Source of the DNA: Isoetes taiwanensis
Lineage: Eukaryota; Streptophyta; Lycopodiopsida; Isoetales; Isoetaceae
DNA length: 64,000 bases
Direction of reading: 5' to 3'
Assembly (NCBI GenBank): GCA_021234155.1
Contig: JAJEKV010000002.1
Span: 8,100,811-8,164,810 of the forward strand
Positions 25,422 through 36,519 of this stretch are shown here, piece after piece. The translations under genes were made by a program, and so were the position numbers. The notes beneath the pieces were generated by a model. It ran no database searches. It had not been told where the DNA came from and was given only the letters and a program-made list of their open reading frames with translations. How positions within the stretch are numbered: position 1 is the stretch's first letter; every line of letters starts with the position of its first letter.

Positions 25422-25763
25422 ATGGAGTGCAAAATTTTTGCAATTATTCAAGATAATTCTCGACTTACCTGTGGATTTTTGAAGGGAGAAAGCTCGGTTC
25501 TCTGGAATAAGTTTTTAATTGAGCAGAGCTTTCCTGAACACCTTTTCCAAAAAGAATACTCCTTCATACCCAGCTGTGAAGATTTCGAAGTTGAAATTAT
25601 ACAAGCTTGGCTAGAAGAATTCCTTGGTAACAGGAACATTGCAGCTACTGGGATTTTCAAGGTCTTCAATCGAGATTTCAGCAACATAATTACTGTCAAG
25701 CTTTACAGGGATCCTTCTCCAGGTCAATTAGAAGAGACAGATCTACAATTTGACTCTCAATAG
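25422..25763 (+). CDS. Small upstream ORF of the LINE, function unknown
   Basis: 113 codons starting with ATG, 225 bp inside the 5' end of the LINE and ahead of ORF1. I do not recognise it. It is acidic, contains CEDFEVEIIQAWLEEF, and could be the N-terminal part of ORF1 cut off by a stop, since plant L1 ORF1 proteins start with a DUF4283-type domain. Alternatively it is a separate leader ORF. It has no transmembrane or signal sequence. Confidence 0.4.
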   Translation: MECKIFAIIQDNSRLTCGFLKGESSVLWNKFLIEQSFPEHLFQKEYSFIPSCEDFEVEIIQAWLEEFLGNRNIAATGIFKVFNRDFSNIITVKLYRDPSPGQLEETDLQFDSQ

Positions 25764-25931
25764 ATCAAAATTCTTCTAATTTGTATGCATTATATGGTGA
25801 TAATTTGGTCTCTGTTCAGCATAGTAGTTCTTTAATTAGATTGCCAATTTTCACCTATTTCCTTTTCTTCTGTCCATGGCTCAACATTTCTCGTTCTTTT
25901 CCCCCCGAACTTCGTTCATTTTTGTTTCAAA

Positions 25932-28846
25932 ATGTTGCCAAAACCAAAAACCCTAAATTCAGAATTTTTAGTCTTCTTGCACAATTTTCGACTTCCTCCT
26001 TCGGTCAAAGGCGATCTCCTCTTACAGTTAAATTCCGATTCACAAAACCCTTCGGCTTTCATTAAGTTTAGTGATTTCTCGATCCAAAATTGTTTCTTAA
26101 AGAAATGCATCATATGACCCGAGATGTACGGAATGGGATAATCTTTCTAAAGATCACGGTCTTCACCGGAGATCCTATTCTCAATGCCAATGGGGTCCCT
26201 CTTCGGTATGGAAATGTCCAGAGCCATTCCAGGAAAGAATCTCGATCGGCGACTTGCCTTGTAAATTTCGACCATCTCCAATATCAAACTCGTCCTGACC
26301 TCCAGCTTTTTAAAGGTATTCACCTTAATCATTCCATCATAGCAGAGAAAATCAAGCATTTATCTGTTTCTGCTATTATTGTTTCGATTGATAAAGTTGG
26401 GGCCAAAATTGATAGACTATGGGATCACTTGCTGAAACTTAATAAATCTATTGTTATAAACTCTGTTTACTGGCTGAGATATCCTCATATCTTAGTTGAG
26501 TGTGGCAATCCCAGGTCTGCAAACTTTTTGCTTAAGTTGGGAAGATCTACATTTGACACCTTTCAGCTATCATTCCTTAAATGGTACCCTAATCTTCCCA
26601 TTTCAGAATATGATAAATATTACATTGCCTCTGTCTCCATGATGGATCTTAGCCCAATTTACTGGGATGAAGATTGCTTTTCTGCAATTTTTAACTCATT
26701 TGGCAAATATATATCTTGAATCCAAACTGCCCTTATAAACCTCCCAAATGCTATGTCCAGCTTGATATATCCAAGCCTGTCCCAACATCTGTGCCTGTTC
26801 TTGATTTCTATGGCAATCTAATTAAGGTGCAACTAAGTTGGATAGGTTTACCATCTTATTGCCATGAATGTAACTGTAGACATTTTTCGGGTACTATTTG
26901 CCAGAAAAATGGTAAGAATGGTCTACAACATATATGTGAAGGTGTAAATGCAGGGAAAGACTCCAGAATCTCTCCAAAACTGGACCATAACCTCCAATTC
27001 AACTCTGAAGGGCCCAGTCTTCTGGATCAGTCTAACTTGCATAATGGTCATTCTTTTTCCAGAGACCAAGTTCATAATGATTCAAATGATCTTGGCTACA
27101 CAACAGTTTCTCACTGGGAAAGAGTAAATGGAAGTAAAAGAAGAATACAGAAAAAAAGAGAAGCTAAGCAAATCCAATCCAATCAGGATCTTAATCTAGC
27201 TGGCACCTCAAGATTTGGAAAGGATAATATGACAAACAGGAATATTTCAGTAAAGGTTTTGAACAAAGGATCTGAATTCTTGAACAACAAAAATGATCTG
27301 GGTGTATCAAATATGGAGATGAATAAGGATCAAGGGAAAAAATCAATTCATAATGGAATGGACAGCCAATATAAAAGAAACTTGAAAGGGAAAGAGCCTT
27401 TGCAGGAAAATCAACTTCATCAGGAACAGAAACAGATCAATCTTGCAACCACTTTACAGGAAATAATGGACCATTCTAAAAGAGTTGGATATATAAGGAA
27501 AGCTGCAGCAAATCAACTAAAGCTCAGCATAAGTTCCCAGTTGACAGATTTGAAGGTTCAGCAAACAAGACCCTTGAAAATAAAATCAGCAGATAGAATC
27601 TATCTCAATAATTCCATGGCTGCTGCTTCTGAGGCAAACAAGGATACATCATACATCAAAGTCATGACAGCTGATAATTCAGGGAATGAAGAATTATTAA
27701 TTATAGAGAATAAGGACTCCCATGCAGACACAAGGAAAATAATCTCCTCTGAGGAGAAGAGCAATGAGCTTCAACAACAGGATAAGAGGAAAACCTATCC
27801 TCCTATGGATACATATGGATCTTCACAAGGATCTTTACAAGACTCTCTACATCAACAAAATTATGAGGATGATATAGCAAAATAATTCCGGTGATTCGAC
27901 ATTTGGAATAATTTGACAAAATAAATTTCAAGTTCTTGCTGATCTTGCTAACGAATTTTGTGCAGATTCTCTTGAGCCAACAACTGTACCAACAATTGTG
28001 CCAGACACCCCTCCTTCACAAGCCAATCACATATGCAGCCCTATTGCCTCAACTCCTGTTTTTTTTCCTGAAAATAATATTATTCCAGCCCCAAACCCTG
28101 AAGTCAATTCCTACTATGGAGATCTAATTGATCTTTCAGACTTAGGAGACAATGACCTACCTCAGTTCCCAAACCAATTGATCAATGTAGATCAGTATGT
28201 TGCAATGCAATTACAAGAGTTACAAGTGGAATTTAAGGAGAATCAGATTACAGTGACAAATACAGGGAATGATACAGTGAAAGATACACAGGAAAATAGT
28301 ATACATCAAGAGGACACTGATAATAGGATTGAGCAAGGGGAATTGGAATTACAACCACCATCAGGAGAATACAATATGGCAACTCGGGAGAAATCAAAGG
28401 ACACAGTTGTTGAAGATTTTACAACTCAAAACAAGGAAAATGGATTAAGTGAATCTTCCCCTATCAGGCAAGTTCTTTCCATTATTAATGACAGTAATTT
28501 GAATAAGCCTAACAATGTTGACTTAATTAATTTGGCTTCCAACTCTATGTTATGTGGAAAATTACATGAGTCAAAGAAATCTTGTTGCAACATCAAGTTC
28601 TGGGATTGTGGTCATGATTATATCTCTGAGCATGATATCCCTGACAAGGAAAATACCTCCTCTGCTCATTTATGGGAGGATGATATATTCCTCTCCAATC
28701 CCTCTTCTACTGATGAGATCACTAAAAACTCTGCTGTTATAGGCAAGTCTAGAAAGCAAAGTAAGAGGAACTATGCTTCACCTGCCCTAAATACTAGACT
28801 TCAGTCCAAGAAAAATACTAGAAGCAGGAAGAAGAATTCCAATTAA
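25932..28846 (+). pseudogene. LINE ORF1 (DUF4283-like / zinc-knuckle protein), frameshifted
   Basis: Four open segments in different frames form a single ORF1: 25932-26117, 26090-26719, 26716-27885 and 27887-28846. The 26.5-26.9 kb part reads FLKWYPNLPISEYDKYY, YWDEDCFSAIFNSFGKYI, then (one frame over) PYKPPKCYVQLDISKPVP and LPSYCHECNCRHFSGTIC. That is the layout of plant L1 ORF1: a DUF4283-like domain followed by a CCHC-like zinc knuckle. The remainder is low-complexity, N-, K- and Q-rich sequence ending in a basic tail (SRKKNSN). The protein would bind LINE RNA. Frame changes near 26100, 26715 and 27890-27910 prevent translation as one protein. The open segments at 26716 and 27998 start at non-ATG codons, consistent with frameshifts rather than true starts. 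Confidence 0.8.
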
Positions 28847-28883
28847 TCCCTTTCAATTATCTGTATTCTTCTTAGCCATCTTA

Positions 28884-31800
28884 ATGAAGATTTTATCATG
28901 GAATTTAAGGGGGATAAAAGGTCCCTTGAAAAGGAGGAGAGTAATTGCTCAGCTTAGAGAATATAATGCTGATATTCTTTTGCTTCAAGAATTGAGACTC
29001 CCCAATTTTGAGTGTTCAAATTTGGCCAATTGGATTGCACCTGGATACTCCTCTTGTTGGATTGAAGCTACTGGTACTGCTGGTGGCATATGTATAATCT
29101 GGAAAAATATCTCCCATTCTCTAATTTATAATAGTCCAGAAAAGAATTGGCAGGCTGTAATTTTCAAGAATAATGACCTCTGCTTTGGAGTTATTAACAT
29201 TTATGCCTCTACCTCTTCTAAGGAGAGAGAAAACCTTTGGCCAAATATTGGGAATTGGCTGGAAAATCAAAGATCCATTTCTTGGATTATTGGGGGAGAT
29301 TTCAACAATACTCCTACCAGAGATCTAAAGCTAGGGAATGACATAAACATGACTAGATCTGAAAAGATTAATTGGGATTACTTTATAGATAACTTCTTAT
29401 TCACTTATATCCCATCAGCCACAGCCAAATTTACCTGGTCAAACAAACAAAAAGGGAACAAACGTGTCTTCTGTGCTCTTGATAGATTCTACATAAATAA
29501 CTCTGATAATGCCTTATGGGATGGTTGTGTGGTTTTTAGTGATGAGGCTACCTCTATTTCAGATCATCAGCCCCAATTTATGGAAACCAAACATCTGCTT
29601 AGTATCAAAAGGGATCTAAGCGTCCTTATAAGTTTCCAGCTAGGTGCGCTAAGCAATGACAACTTCTGTGATCAATTTAATGTATTCTATTCAAATCTCC
29701 CGAGAGTTAATCCTTTTCAGTCCATGAGAGATTTCTACTCTAATCTTAAGGCCACAAAAAATTGGATCAAGCAATGGTCTAAGAATAACTTCAACAGAAG
29801 AAAAGAAGAGAAAAAAAGGTGTTTGTTAAACATGATGAATATCAGGCTTCAGATCCAACAAGATCCCCATAATAGTGACCTTCATTTGCAAGAATCCAAT
29901 CTTGAGCAAGCAATAAAATCTATGGAGGAATATGAGGCTAAGGGAGCATTTGTCAAGTGCAAGATTAAATACCTGTCCAATATGGATAGTAACAACTTCG
30001 AAATTTTTTTTTTGAGTTGCTAAAAATAGAGTCTTAAAGAACCCGATTCAAGTCTGTCAAAATGATCATGATGTTAGCTTGGTAGATGCTAATGATATAA
30101 GTGATTTCTTCTATTCTAAGTATCTTTGGGATTTTTTTTCTAATGATGGGAATATCTCCTGGAGCTCATCTCAAGCCAAAAACTTTATTGACCTTCTAAA
30201 TTCTCTACCTGGCTACAATAATTCTCCAATCTCTGATACTGTTGTTGACATTCCAAATGAAAATGAGATTAAATCCACCCTTTTGCATCTTGCTAAAGGT
30301 AAAAGTCCAGGCCCTGATGGCTTGCCTCCTGAGTTCTACTTAAAATTTTGGGACTCTATTAGCTATGATTTCACTCAAATGATCCAAGGTTTTTGGAGGA
30401 ATAATCATTTACATCCTGCCATTGCTTCTGGTTTTGTCACCCTTGTGCCAAAGACTGATAATCCCGAAAATTTCAGTGACTGGAGACCTATATCTCTTAC
30501 TAATACCTCATACAAAGTCTGTGCAAAGATAATTGCCAATAGAATTAAGAGCTATCTCCAAAGTTCCATTTCTTTGAATCAGTCTGCATTTCTCCCTAAC
30601 AGATACATCCTTGACAATTACATTGCAGCTATGGAAGGATTGCACTGGGCCAAGCACTCAAATCAAAATTGCATTCTTCTAAAATTAGATTTTTCTAAGG
30701 CTTTTGATTCTATCAGATGGGATTTCTTGGAACTTGCTCTGCAAAAAATTGGCCTACCTACAAAATTGATCCAATTAATTATGGGATTGAATTCTCGTAC
30801 CTAACTGCTATTCTAATTAATGGTTCACCCTCTAAATTTTCCCCCCCGCAAGGTGTCGACACAAGGCTGCCCATTAGCCCCTTATCTATTCATTATTGCT
30901 GCTGATCAATTAACCAGAGCCATAATGTATCATCAAAACATGGGAAATATAAAAGGTCTAGTCATGCCAAATTCCCAAAATCAATTGACTCTTCTTCAAT
31001 ATGCAGATGATTCCTTCTCCTTCCTGCAAAATGAGGTAAATAACATTGATTTCTTTCTGAGAGTCATTCAAAATTTCAGTCAGGCCTCTGGTATCCAATT
31101 AAATTTTCAAAAATCAGTAATTATTGGTGCCACAAATTATTCTGATATTGCTGGGATTAAATGTGTTGCAGCTACTCAATCCACTAAATTGCTAGGTATG
31201 CCTTTAGGTCAAGATATCAATATCAAGGCACTTTGGAGTCCTATAGTTGACAAGATCAAAAGGAAACTCAATAACTATGGTAGTTGTCTATCTCTGGCAG
31301 GCAGAACCATTATTGCAAACTCAGTAATTGCCAGCTCACATGTCTATTTTTCCTCAGCTCTTATTGCACCCAAATGCATTTATCAGCAGCTAGAAAGGAT
31401 AATTAGAAACTTTATCTGGGGTAAAAAGCATCTTGTCAACTGGAGTTATGTCAGTAAGAAGAAATCTGAAGGTGGCTTGGGATGTAAAAACCTTAGGCTC
31501 CAAGCTTATGCCCTAGGTGGAAAGTATATATGGAAATCCCTCTTTCAAAGAAGAAATGCAGCTACTGAATTTATCTACTACTGGATATCTAAGAGTATTA
31601 TTAAAGGGCATTCCACAATTGACCACCAGCTTCCTCACTCAGCTTTTAATGATATCAAGCCTGCTGCAAACACCTCTCCTCTGATGAGAAATTTATTGCT
31701 GGCTTGGAACTATGCTTCAAAAGCCTTTTCCTATTCTAATATAGATCGGGCTCATCATGACATGAGTATCTTTTGGAATCCAAATCTCTCAAAAAGAGAC

Positions 31801-32548
31801 AATATCCCCTTAGCCATTATCCATCCGAAAATATATAGGAAATGGTTGCACAACAATGTATGTAAGGTAGGTGACCTTTGGAGGAATGGTAATTGGATCT
31901 CTTGGACTAGGCTTAAGGCCAAGATCAGGGGAACTAGCTCTGATAGGCTGCTATTTAAACACATTACTAGAATAGTGGCCAATATAAATATAGATGCTAA
32001 TCCTATTCTAGAAAATGATTGGTTCTTGAACAACAAAAATTGGTACAAAGTTTCCTCTGTCTATGCATATTTAACTACTTCCAATTTATCAACTAAAGCA
32101 GGTAATTATTGGCATATCAGTGAGCAAGTTCAAAAGAATCTATTTCATAATATATGGAATTCTTATTGTGCCCCTAAAATCTCTTACTTCAGCTGGTTGG
32201 TGGCTAATAAAAGTGTTCCTAACCTTCAAGATCTATGTAAGCATCAAAATCATTCAAATATTCTCTCAGCAGCTGGAAATCAACAAATGCTTTCTCCATT
32301 ATGCCCTCTGGGTTGCCAACTTGTGGAATCTATGGAATATATTTTTAATTGTCCTAAGTTAAATGGCTTATGGTCTTGGCTGGAGGTGAACTTTAATATT
32401 CAGAGGCCTGCTTCAATTCTCGTCTTCTTGATGAATAATAATGCTTTCAGGAATACTATTTGCTTCATCATTTTATGGAATATATTTTAACATAGGAACA
32501 GATGTTTATATGGAGGTCACAATTCATCTACTTATTGGATTAAATTGC
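28884..32548 (+). pseudogene. LINE ORF2: endonuclease-reverse transcriptase, frameshifted
   Basis: Starts at ATG 28884, 37 bp after ORF1. The apurinic-endonuclease domain shows WNLRGI, LLLQELRL, GGDFNN and SDHQPQ in order (28.9-29.6 kb). The reverse transcriptase begins near KGKSPGPDGLPPEFYLKFW (30.3 kb) and continues with LVPKTDNPENFSDWRPISL, LDFSKAFDSI, QGCPLAPYLF and the catalytic QYADDS (30998-31015). The C-terminal part holds NSYCAPKISYFSWL, then CPLGC and NCPKLNGLW, the zf-RVT-like region. Three breaks occur: after NNFEI at the T run near 30005, at about 30795-30850 (two shifts around the C run), and an in-frame TAA at 32488 that interrupts WNIF-HRNRC. Length and domain order are normal for a plant L1. 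Confidence 0.9.
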
Positions 32549-33593
32549 AGGTTATCTCATGCATGCCATGCTTCGGTCCGCTAAAAGGGGCGCATCTGTG
32601 AGGTGGCGAGAGATGAATGAAATATGTTGATGAGCTAAGCAAAGACAAAAAATAAATATGTTGATGCTTTCGATATGATGCGCTATGGAATACTATTGGG
32701 CATTTTGTTGGTGCTTATAATTTATTTAAATTGAATTGTCATGAACATAATACTAATTCTGATTCTGTTTCTCCTAGAATACCTCTGGAACTGCAAATAC
32801 AAGCTAGATCTTCAATTTGATGAAGTTGAGGCCTCAAAATATATTGGTCAACCTATGTCGAGCGGCCAAAGAGGTACGGTGACTTCAGTGCAAACACGAT
32901 GGATTATAGTTTTCAGGCGAGGGGCATGTTAGGGGAAAGCTATTTGAAAACATTGATGAGATTCCTAAAAGAGAGATAGAATGGGCCAAAGAATTCAGCA
33001 GGGAGACTCACCTAATGTATATGCTATGGTGGTTCATGCATGCCAATAGCATGGACATGACAGATAGACAATTCGAGTTTTACAGAGAGTGCTATTATTA
33101 CCATAGAGGCAGAGCTGATTGCTATGGCACTCTCATTCACTTATATTCCACTTGTAACTCCAACAAGCTGGTTGAGATTGTAGATTGGGGGAAGAACTTC
33201 ATACCAATCCTATATCCGCATTTCCGAGACCACTTTCACTTTCTTGACACCTATAATTTCTGATTTTTGCCTCAATTTCTATATTACTGTTTTGCAGATT
33301 GTTGGCTTAAGAGATCTACATGGAAGGCTGTGAGCTTCATCAGCATTTTCTTTGGAATTCTGTAATTCTGTTCTTACTGGAAAGGATGCTGCCATCAATA
33401 GTGACATACTCATCTATCATGAGAATTTCATGCTCTCATTCATATTAACTATTTCACATATTTCTGTTATGATATATTTGGGACTATCTATGCCCAAAAT
33501 CTATTTCTGCTAGATTGCTGACTACTTTGTCATGCAATTCTCTATTTTTGTACTTATTCTCTATAATTAATGATTAAAAAGCTTCATTCCCTC
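32549..33593 (+). other. LINE 3' region before the poly(A) tail
   Basis: About 1 kb between the end of ORF2 and the tail. It holds two small ORFs, 32741-32932 and 33015-33263 (82 codons, containing RQFEFYRECYYYHRGRADCYG), which I do not recognise. No RNase H motif is seen. A GC-richer step at 32560-32640 differs from the surrounding LINE sequence and may be an insertion or transduced host DNA. Confidence 0.5.
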
Positions 33594-33606
33594 AAAAAAA
33601 AAAAAA

Positions 33607-33618
33607 AATGTACTAAAG
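33607..33618 (+). repeat. LINE target-site duplication, right copy
   Basis: AATGTACTAAAG directly after the poly(A) tail, identical to 25185-25196. Confidence 0.9.
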
Positions 33619-33995
33619 TGCTGATAACTGGCAACCAAATATAACCCTCGTCCAATAAGCCTGCATGATTACAAGTATAAAGTGCACTAATTCATTGTAA
33701 TAGCATTGGGGGAGCAAACTTTCATTCTGCATCTGCCTGAATAGTTCAAGTACTGCATGAACTTGACTTTGTTGGGCATGTGCTGATATTATAGCAGACC
33801 ATGTAATAACATTCGTTTAGACATGCTAGTGAACACCTTCCATGCATCTTCGAGACTCCCACATTTACCATACATATTGAAAACGACATTCTCCACAAGT
33901 AACTCTACTTCTAACCTAGCATTTATTATACGAAAGTGAATGTTTTTGCCCTCGTTAACTACCACCATGCTGGCAATTTCATTGATTAGACAATT
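33607..33995 (-). pseudogene. PPR protein pseudogene, 5' part
   Basis: Minus-strand frames give NEGKNIHFRII, LLVENVVFNMYGKCGSLED and AWKVFTSMSKR, then a frameshift to WSAIISAHAQ, AVLELFRQMQ and HAGLLDEGYIW. These are successive PPR motifs of the PLS type (GK-IH, N-LV-MYGKCG, W-AIISA-AQ, AL-LF-QM, HAGL-DEG). Several single-base frame changes separate them. The 3' end runs into the LINE target site, and the sequence resumes at 25196 on the far side. The 5' end stops near 33995 without a start codon. Confidence 0.82.
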
Positions 33996-34264
33996 TTAAC
34001 GGTCTAGATCTATGCCACGTGGCATAGTGTGGGCTGTTGATCGGGGTGGAGGGACAGACGCCACAGTTTTATAATATAGGATGTGTTACCTTTATAATAA
34101 TGAACGATAAAGGCTATATAATTTTGTTATAAGTATGTAAGTATAGCCTTTACAATTATCGTTATAATTGAGTGTTGGAAGTATATCACTTTAAATTCTA
34201 AATGCTATATTCCTTATTGTTATCTTTAAGGTTGATGCAGGTTCGTTCACCTTATCGTAATGTT
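33996..34264. other. AT-rich DNA leading into a gypsy 3' end
   Basis: No gene. It contains a palindromic TGCCACGTGGCA near 34013-34024 and an inverted pair, AAAGGCTATA near 34110 and TATAGCCTTTA near 34143. These may belong to a small transposon whose ends I could not define. Confidence 0.35.
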
Positions 34265-34310
34265 GAGGACAGCATTATGCTAAGGGGGGGAGAGTGTGGC
34301 GTTCCCCTAA
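34265..34310 (+). mobile_element. Ty3/gypsy polypurine tract and LTR start
   Basis: AATGTTGAGGACAGCATTA is followed by TAAGGGGGGGAGAG and then TGTGGCGTTCC at 34295. This is the same signature as the minus-strand element at 21.3 kb. The pol region is missing upstream, so only the very 3' internal end and LTR remain. Confidence 0.75.
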
Positions 34311-34700
34311 ACTATACGATATAAATACATATATTTTAGCTCAAGTCACCATACAAACCTACCTTAGTAGAATTGTATACATTAGTAGAGGGAAAGGTTA
34401 TAACTTAGCCAACCTTAGGTAGTGAACCATTTCCACAGGACATACCTTATTCTAGGTAGGTTTGCATACATTAGTATGGGGAAAGGGTATAACTTAGCCA
34501 ACCTTAGGTAGAAAACTATTTCCACAGAACCATTTCTACATGGGCCCCATCCTTTTGGCACCTGCCACAAGGACGCACCTTATTGGATCCACATGGTGTG
34601 ACATAGCAACCCTAACCTACTAATGGCCAAACCTAAAACCTAGGCCATTTTCTGGCTCTCGGAAGTCCTTGAACCCTGTTCGCGCTCGAAACTCCATTTT
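34295..34700 (+). repeat. Gypsy LTR fragment with internal ~90-bp duplication
   Basis: LTR sequence beginning TGTGGCGTTCC. It contains two tandem copies of a ~90-bp unit (about 34374-34462 and 34465-34540), each with CATTAGTA, GGGAAAGG, TATAACTTAGCCAACCTTAG and ATTTCCACAG. The 3' end of the LTR is not defined; it gives way to a non-LTR remnant near 34.7 kb. Confidence 0.6.
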
Positions 34701-34739
34701 GAGAATCGTCTGTTGTAGAACAGCATAGTGCAGTAGCTC

Positions 34740-36044
34740 CAGGAATGTGCACGCATCAGAAGGAATGGGAGCTACCTCGAACCACCTGCAGAGCGATGGA
34801 GGAACCCTCTTGTAACGCCCTGTTGAACATGGTGGTTAGTACCAGTACTATAGATGGTCCTGCCCACTTGAGCACCTCTGCCGGTATACCATCCAAGTCT
34901 GGTGCTTTCCACTGTAAGCCCTGGTCTACGTCTGCCTCTATGATTTCCAGCACTGGGCCCTCTTGTGGGAGTAGCTCTGTCTGCATCCTGAGGATCCCAG
35001 AGTTCTTGCATGCATTGTGTCCACTGCTCTAGAGTGATGTTCCCTATAGGTTGTATTGGCCTTCTGAGCACCTTTCGCCAGGAGGTCCTGGGATGATGTT
35101 CCAGGAGAAAAAACATTTCCTGTTGATGGGTCGTTATATATTTGGTTTTCCTACCCTTAAGGAAAAGACGGTATTATCTGACCGTGTATGGGCGTAGAGC
35201 AGGGTCTATGACATGGCGAGGCCAATGTTTGCGTTCCTTTCACCCAGCATCAAACCACTGATTGCGCTGAAAGATTGTGGTTCCAGAGGTCCGTCTAGGG
35301 CAGCTTCTCCTAAAGCACCTTTATGCGCAATCCCCATGAGGTCAATCAATCTGCTCATCTGTTGCTCTAGCGTAGAGAACTGCAGAATGCCTGTCAAGTC
35401 ATCTGTGAGCATCTGGACGTAAGCCTCTCTGCATGTGCATAGTCCAATTACAGTTGAGGTGTGCAAGGAGGTGCTGCACAGGAGGTTGGAACAACATGAC
35501 AAGCCAGTTGCAAGTAAAGTGGTAGGTCATCTGAGTCCAAATCATCATCTCTATTATCTGTTCCCAATCGGAAGTGCTTAACGACGCGTATATCCTGCTC
35601 AACCACTAACACACAATCCATGACACTAGATCCGCCTCCTAGTTCTCTACCTGCGAGTATGCTTGCAAGAGGATGGCCACTATGCCAGTCTATTGCATAT
35701 TACCAAGTCAAAGATACTGCAGAGCAACAATAGCTGCCTACCATAGCGTGTAACCTAATTTTCATCTGATGCTAGTGGCCAAAATCATTCTAAAGGGTAT
35801 AGTTGAACACACCATCAGCCAGAGGATCAAATCTCATGGGTTTTTCCACACCAGTGTGTGCATTGGAATCCTCGATAAGCATGACGATGCCCAACTGCTT
35901 ATGCTGTTGTATGTCATCATATAGATTCGCATAGGGGTCCAGCCTATCCACATCTGAGTGGGTGTGATAGAAGTTGCTCTCGGCATGCTGGACCCACAAT
36001 GGGAGAGCTTCTGCTGTAGTTCTGTGTACGTGCCCACAGTTCAC
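34740..36044 (-). pseudogene. Non-LTR retrotransposon remnant (endonuclease to early RT)
   Basis: Minus-strand pieces in correct order. Endonuclease: SNFYHTHSDVDRLDPYANLY, DDIQQHKQLGIVMLIEDSNA and HTGV (36000-35850; the usual GDFNAHTG reads EDSNAHTG). Linker: MFFLLEHHPRTSWRKVLRRP and ITLEQWTQCMQELWDP (35115-34990). Start of RT: QWKAPDLDGIPAEVLKWAGP and TTMFNRALQEG (34920-34800). Frames change several times and the RT catalytic part is missing. This is a different LINE clade from the L1 at 25-33 kb; the K-PG-DGIPAEVLK-G style is typical of RTE/CR1-like elements. Confidence 0.75.
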
Positions 36045-36519
36045 AATTGTGTCTGTCTGTCTTGTACGGGGAGACTGACGGTGCTAGGTTGTCCGGTAGT
36101 AGCAGGCGACCTCCCCCCCTCCCCACCCCTCCTTCCCCCGAGGTCCCCATTTCCCTATGCACTCATTGAAGACAGAAAAGCGCTTCTATCCTGGTAAGTC
36201 GGGTAGTCTGTGTCCTGCATGCTCCCCTGTTTCCATGAGGAAGATGAGGCCCATATTTGCGAGAACTGAGTTGAGCCTATCTCCCTTCTGGCATGAGAAG
36301 CCCCAACAATTTCTGGAAATCATGCAGATGCACAATCCCTATCTGCTTGCAGGAGCCGCAACTACAGCACAGGCAGGAGCGATAGAGGTGGAAGCTTCAT
36401 GCAGCACGTGGGCAACGGCAGGTGAGGCCACTGGAGCGAGGCGTGCAGCTGTAGCAGGCGAAGAAGGGCATGGCCCTCAGCGCCTGGGGCCTTGGCATGA
36501 GGATCTCAATAAGCATTTT
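36045..36519. other. Unassigned GC-rich DNA
   Basis: Contains a C-rich run (36111-36140). Overlapping ORFs on both strands are not recognisable. It probably belongs to transposon debris between the non-LTR remnant and the TRIM. Confidence 0.35.

Larger units (their letters stand above)
25197..33606 (+). mobile_element. L1-type LINE retrotransposon, full-length but defective
   Basis: A non-LTR element of about 8.4 kb flanked by a 12-bp target-site duplication (25185-25196 / 33607-33618) and ending in a poly(A) run at about 33594-33608. It contains an upstream 113-codon ORF, an ORF1 with zinc-knuckle region, and an ORF2 with apurinic endonuclease, reverse transcriptase and C-terminal zinc-binding region. 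All three coding areas are broken by frameshifts or stops, several of them in or next to homopolymers (T run at 30005, C run at 30840). It is inserted in a PPR pseudogene on the opposite strand. At 8.4 kb it is longer than typical plant L1s; the extra length is mainly the 1 kb 3' region (32.55-33.6 kb) and the 5' leader. Confidence 0.92.
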
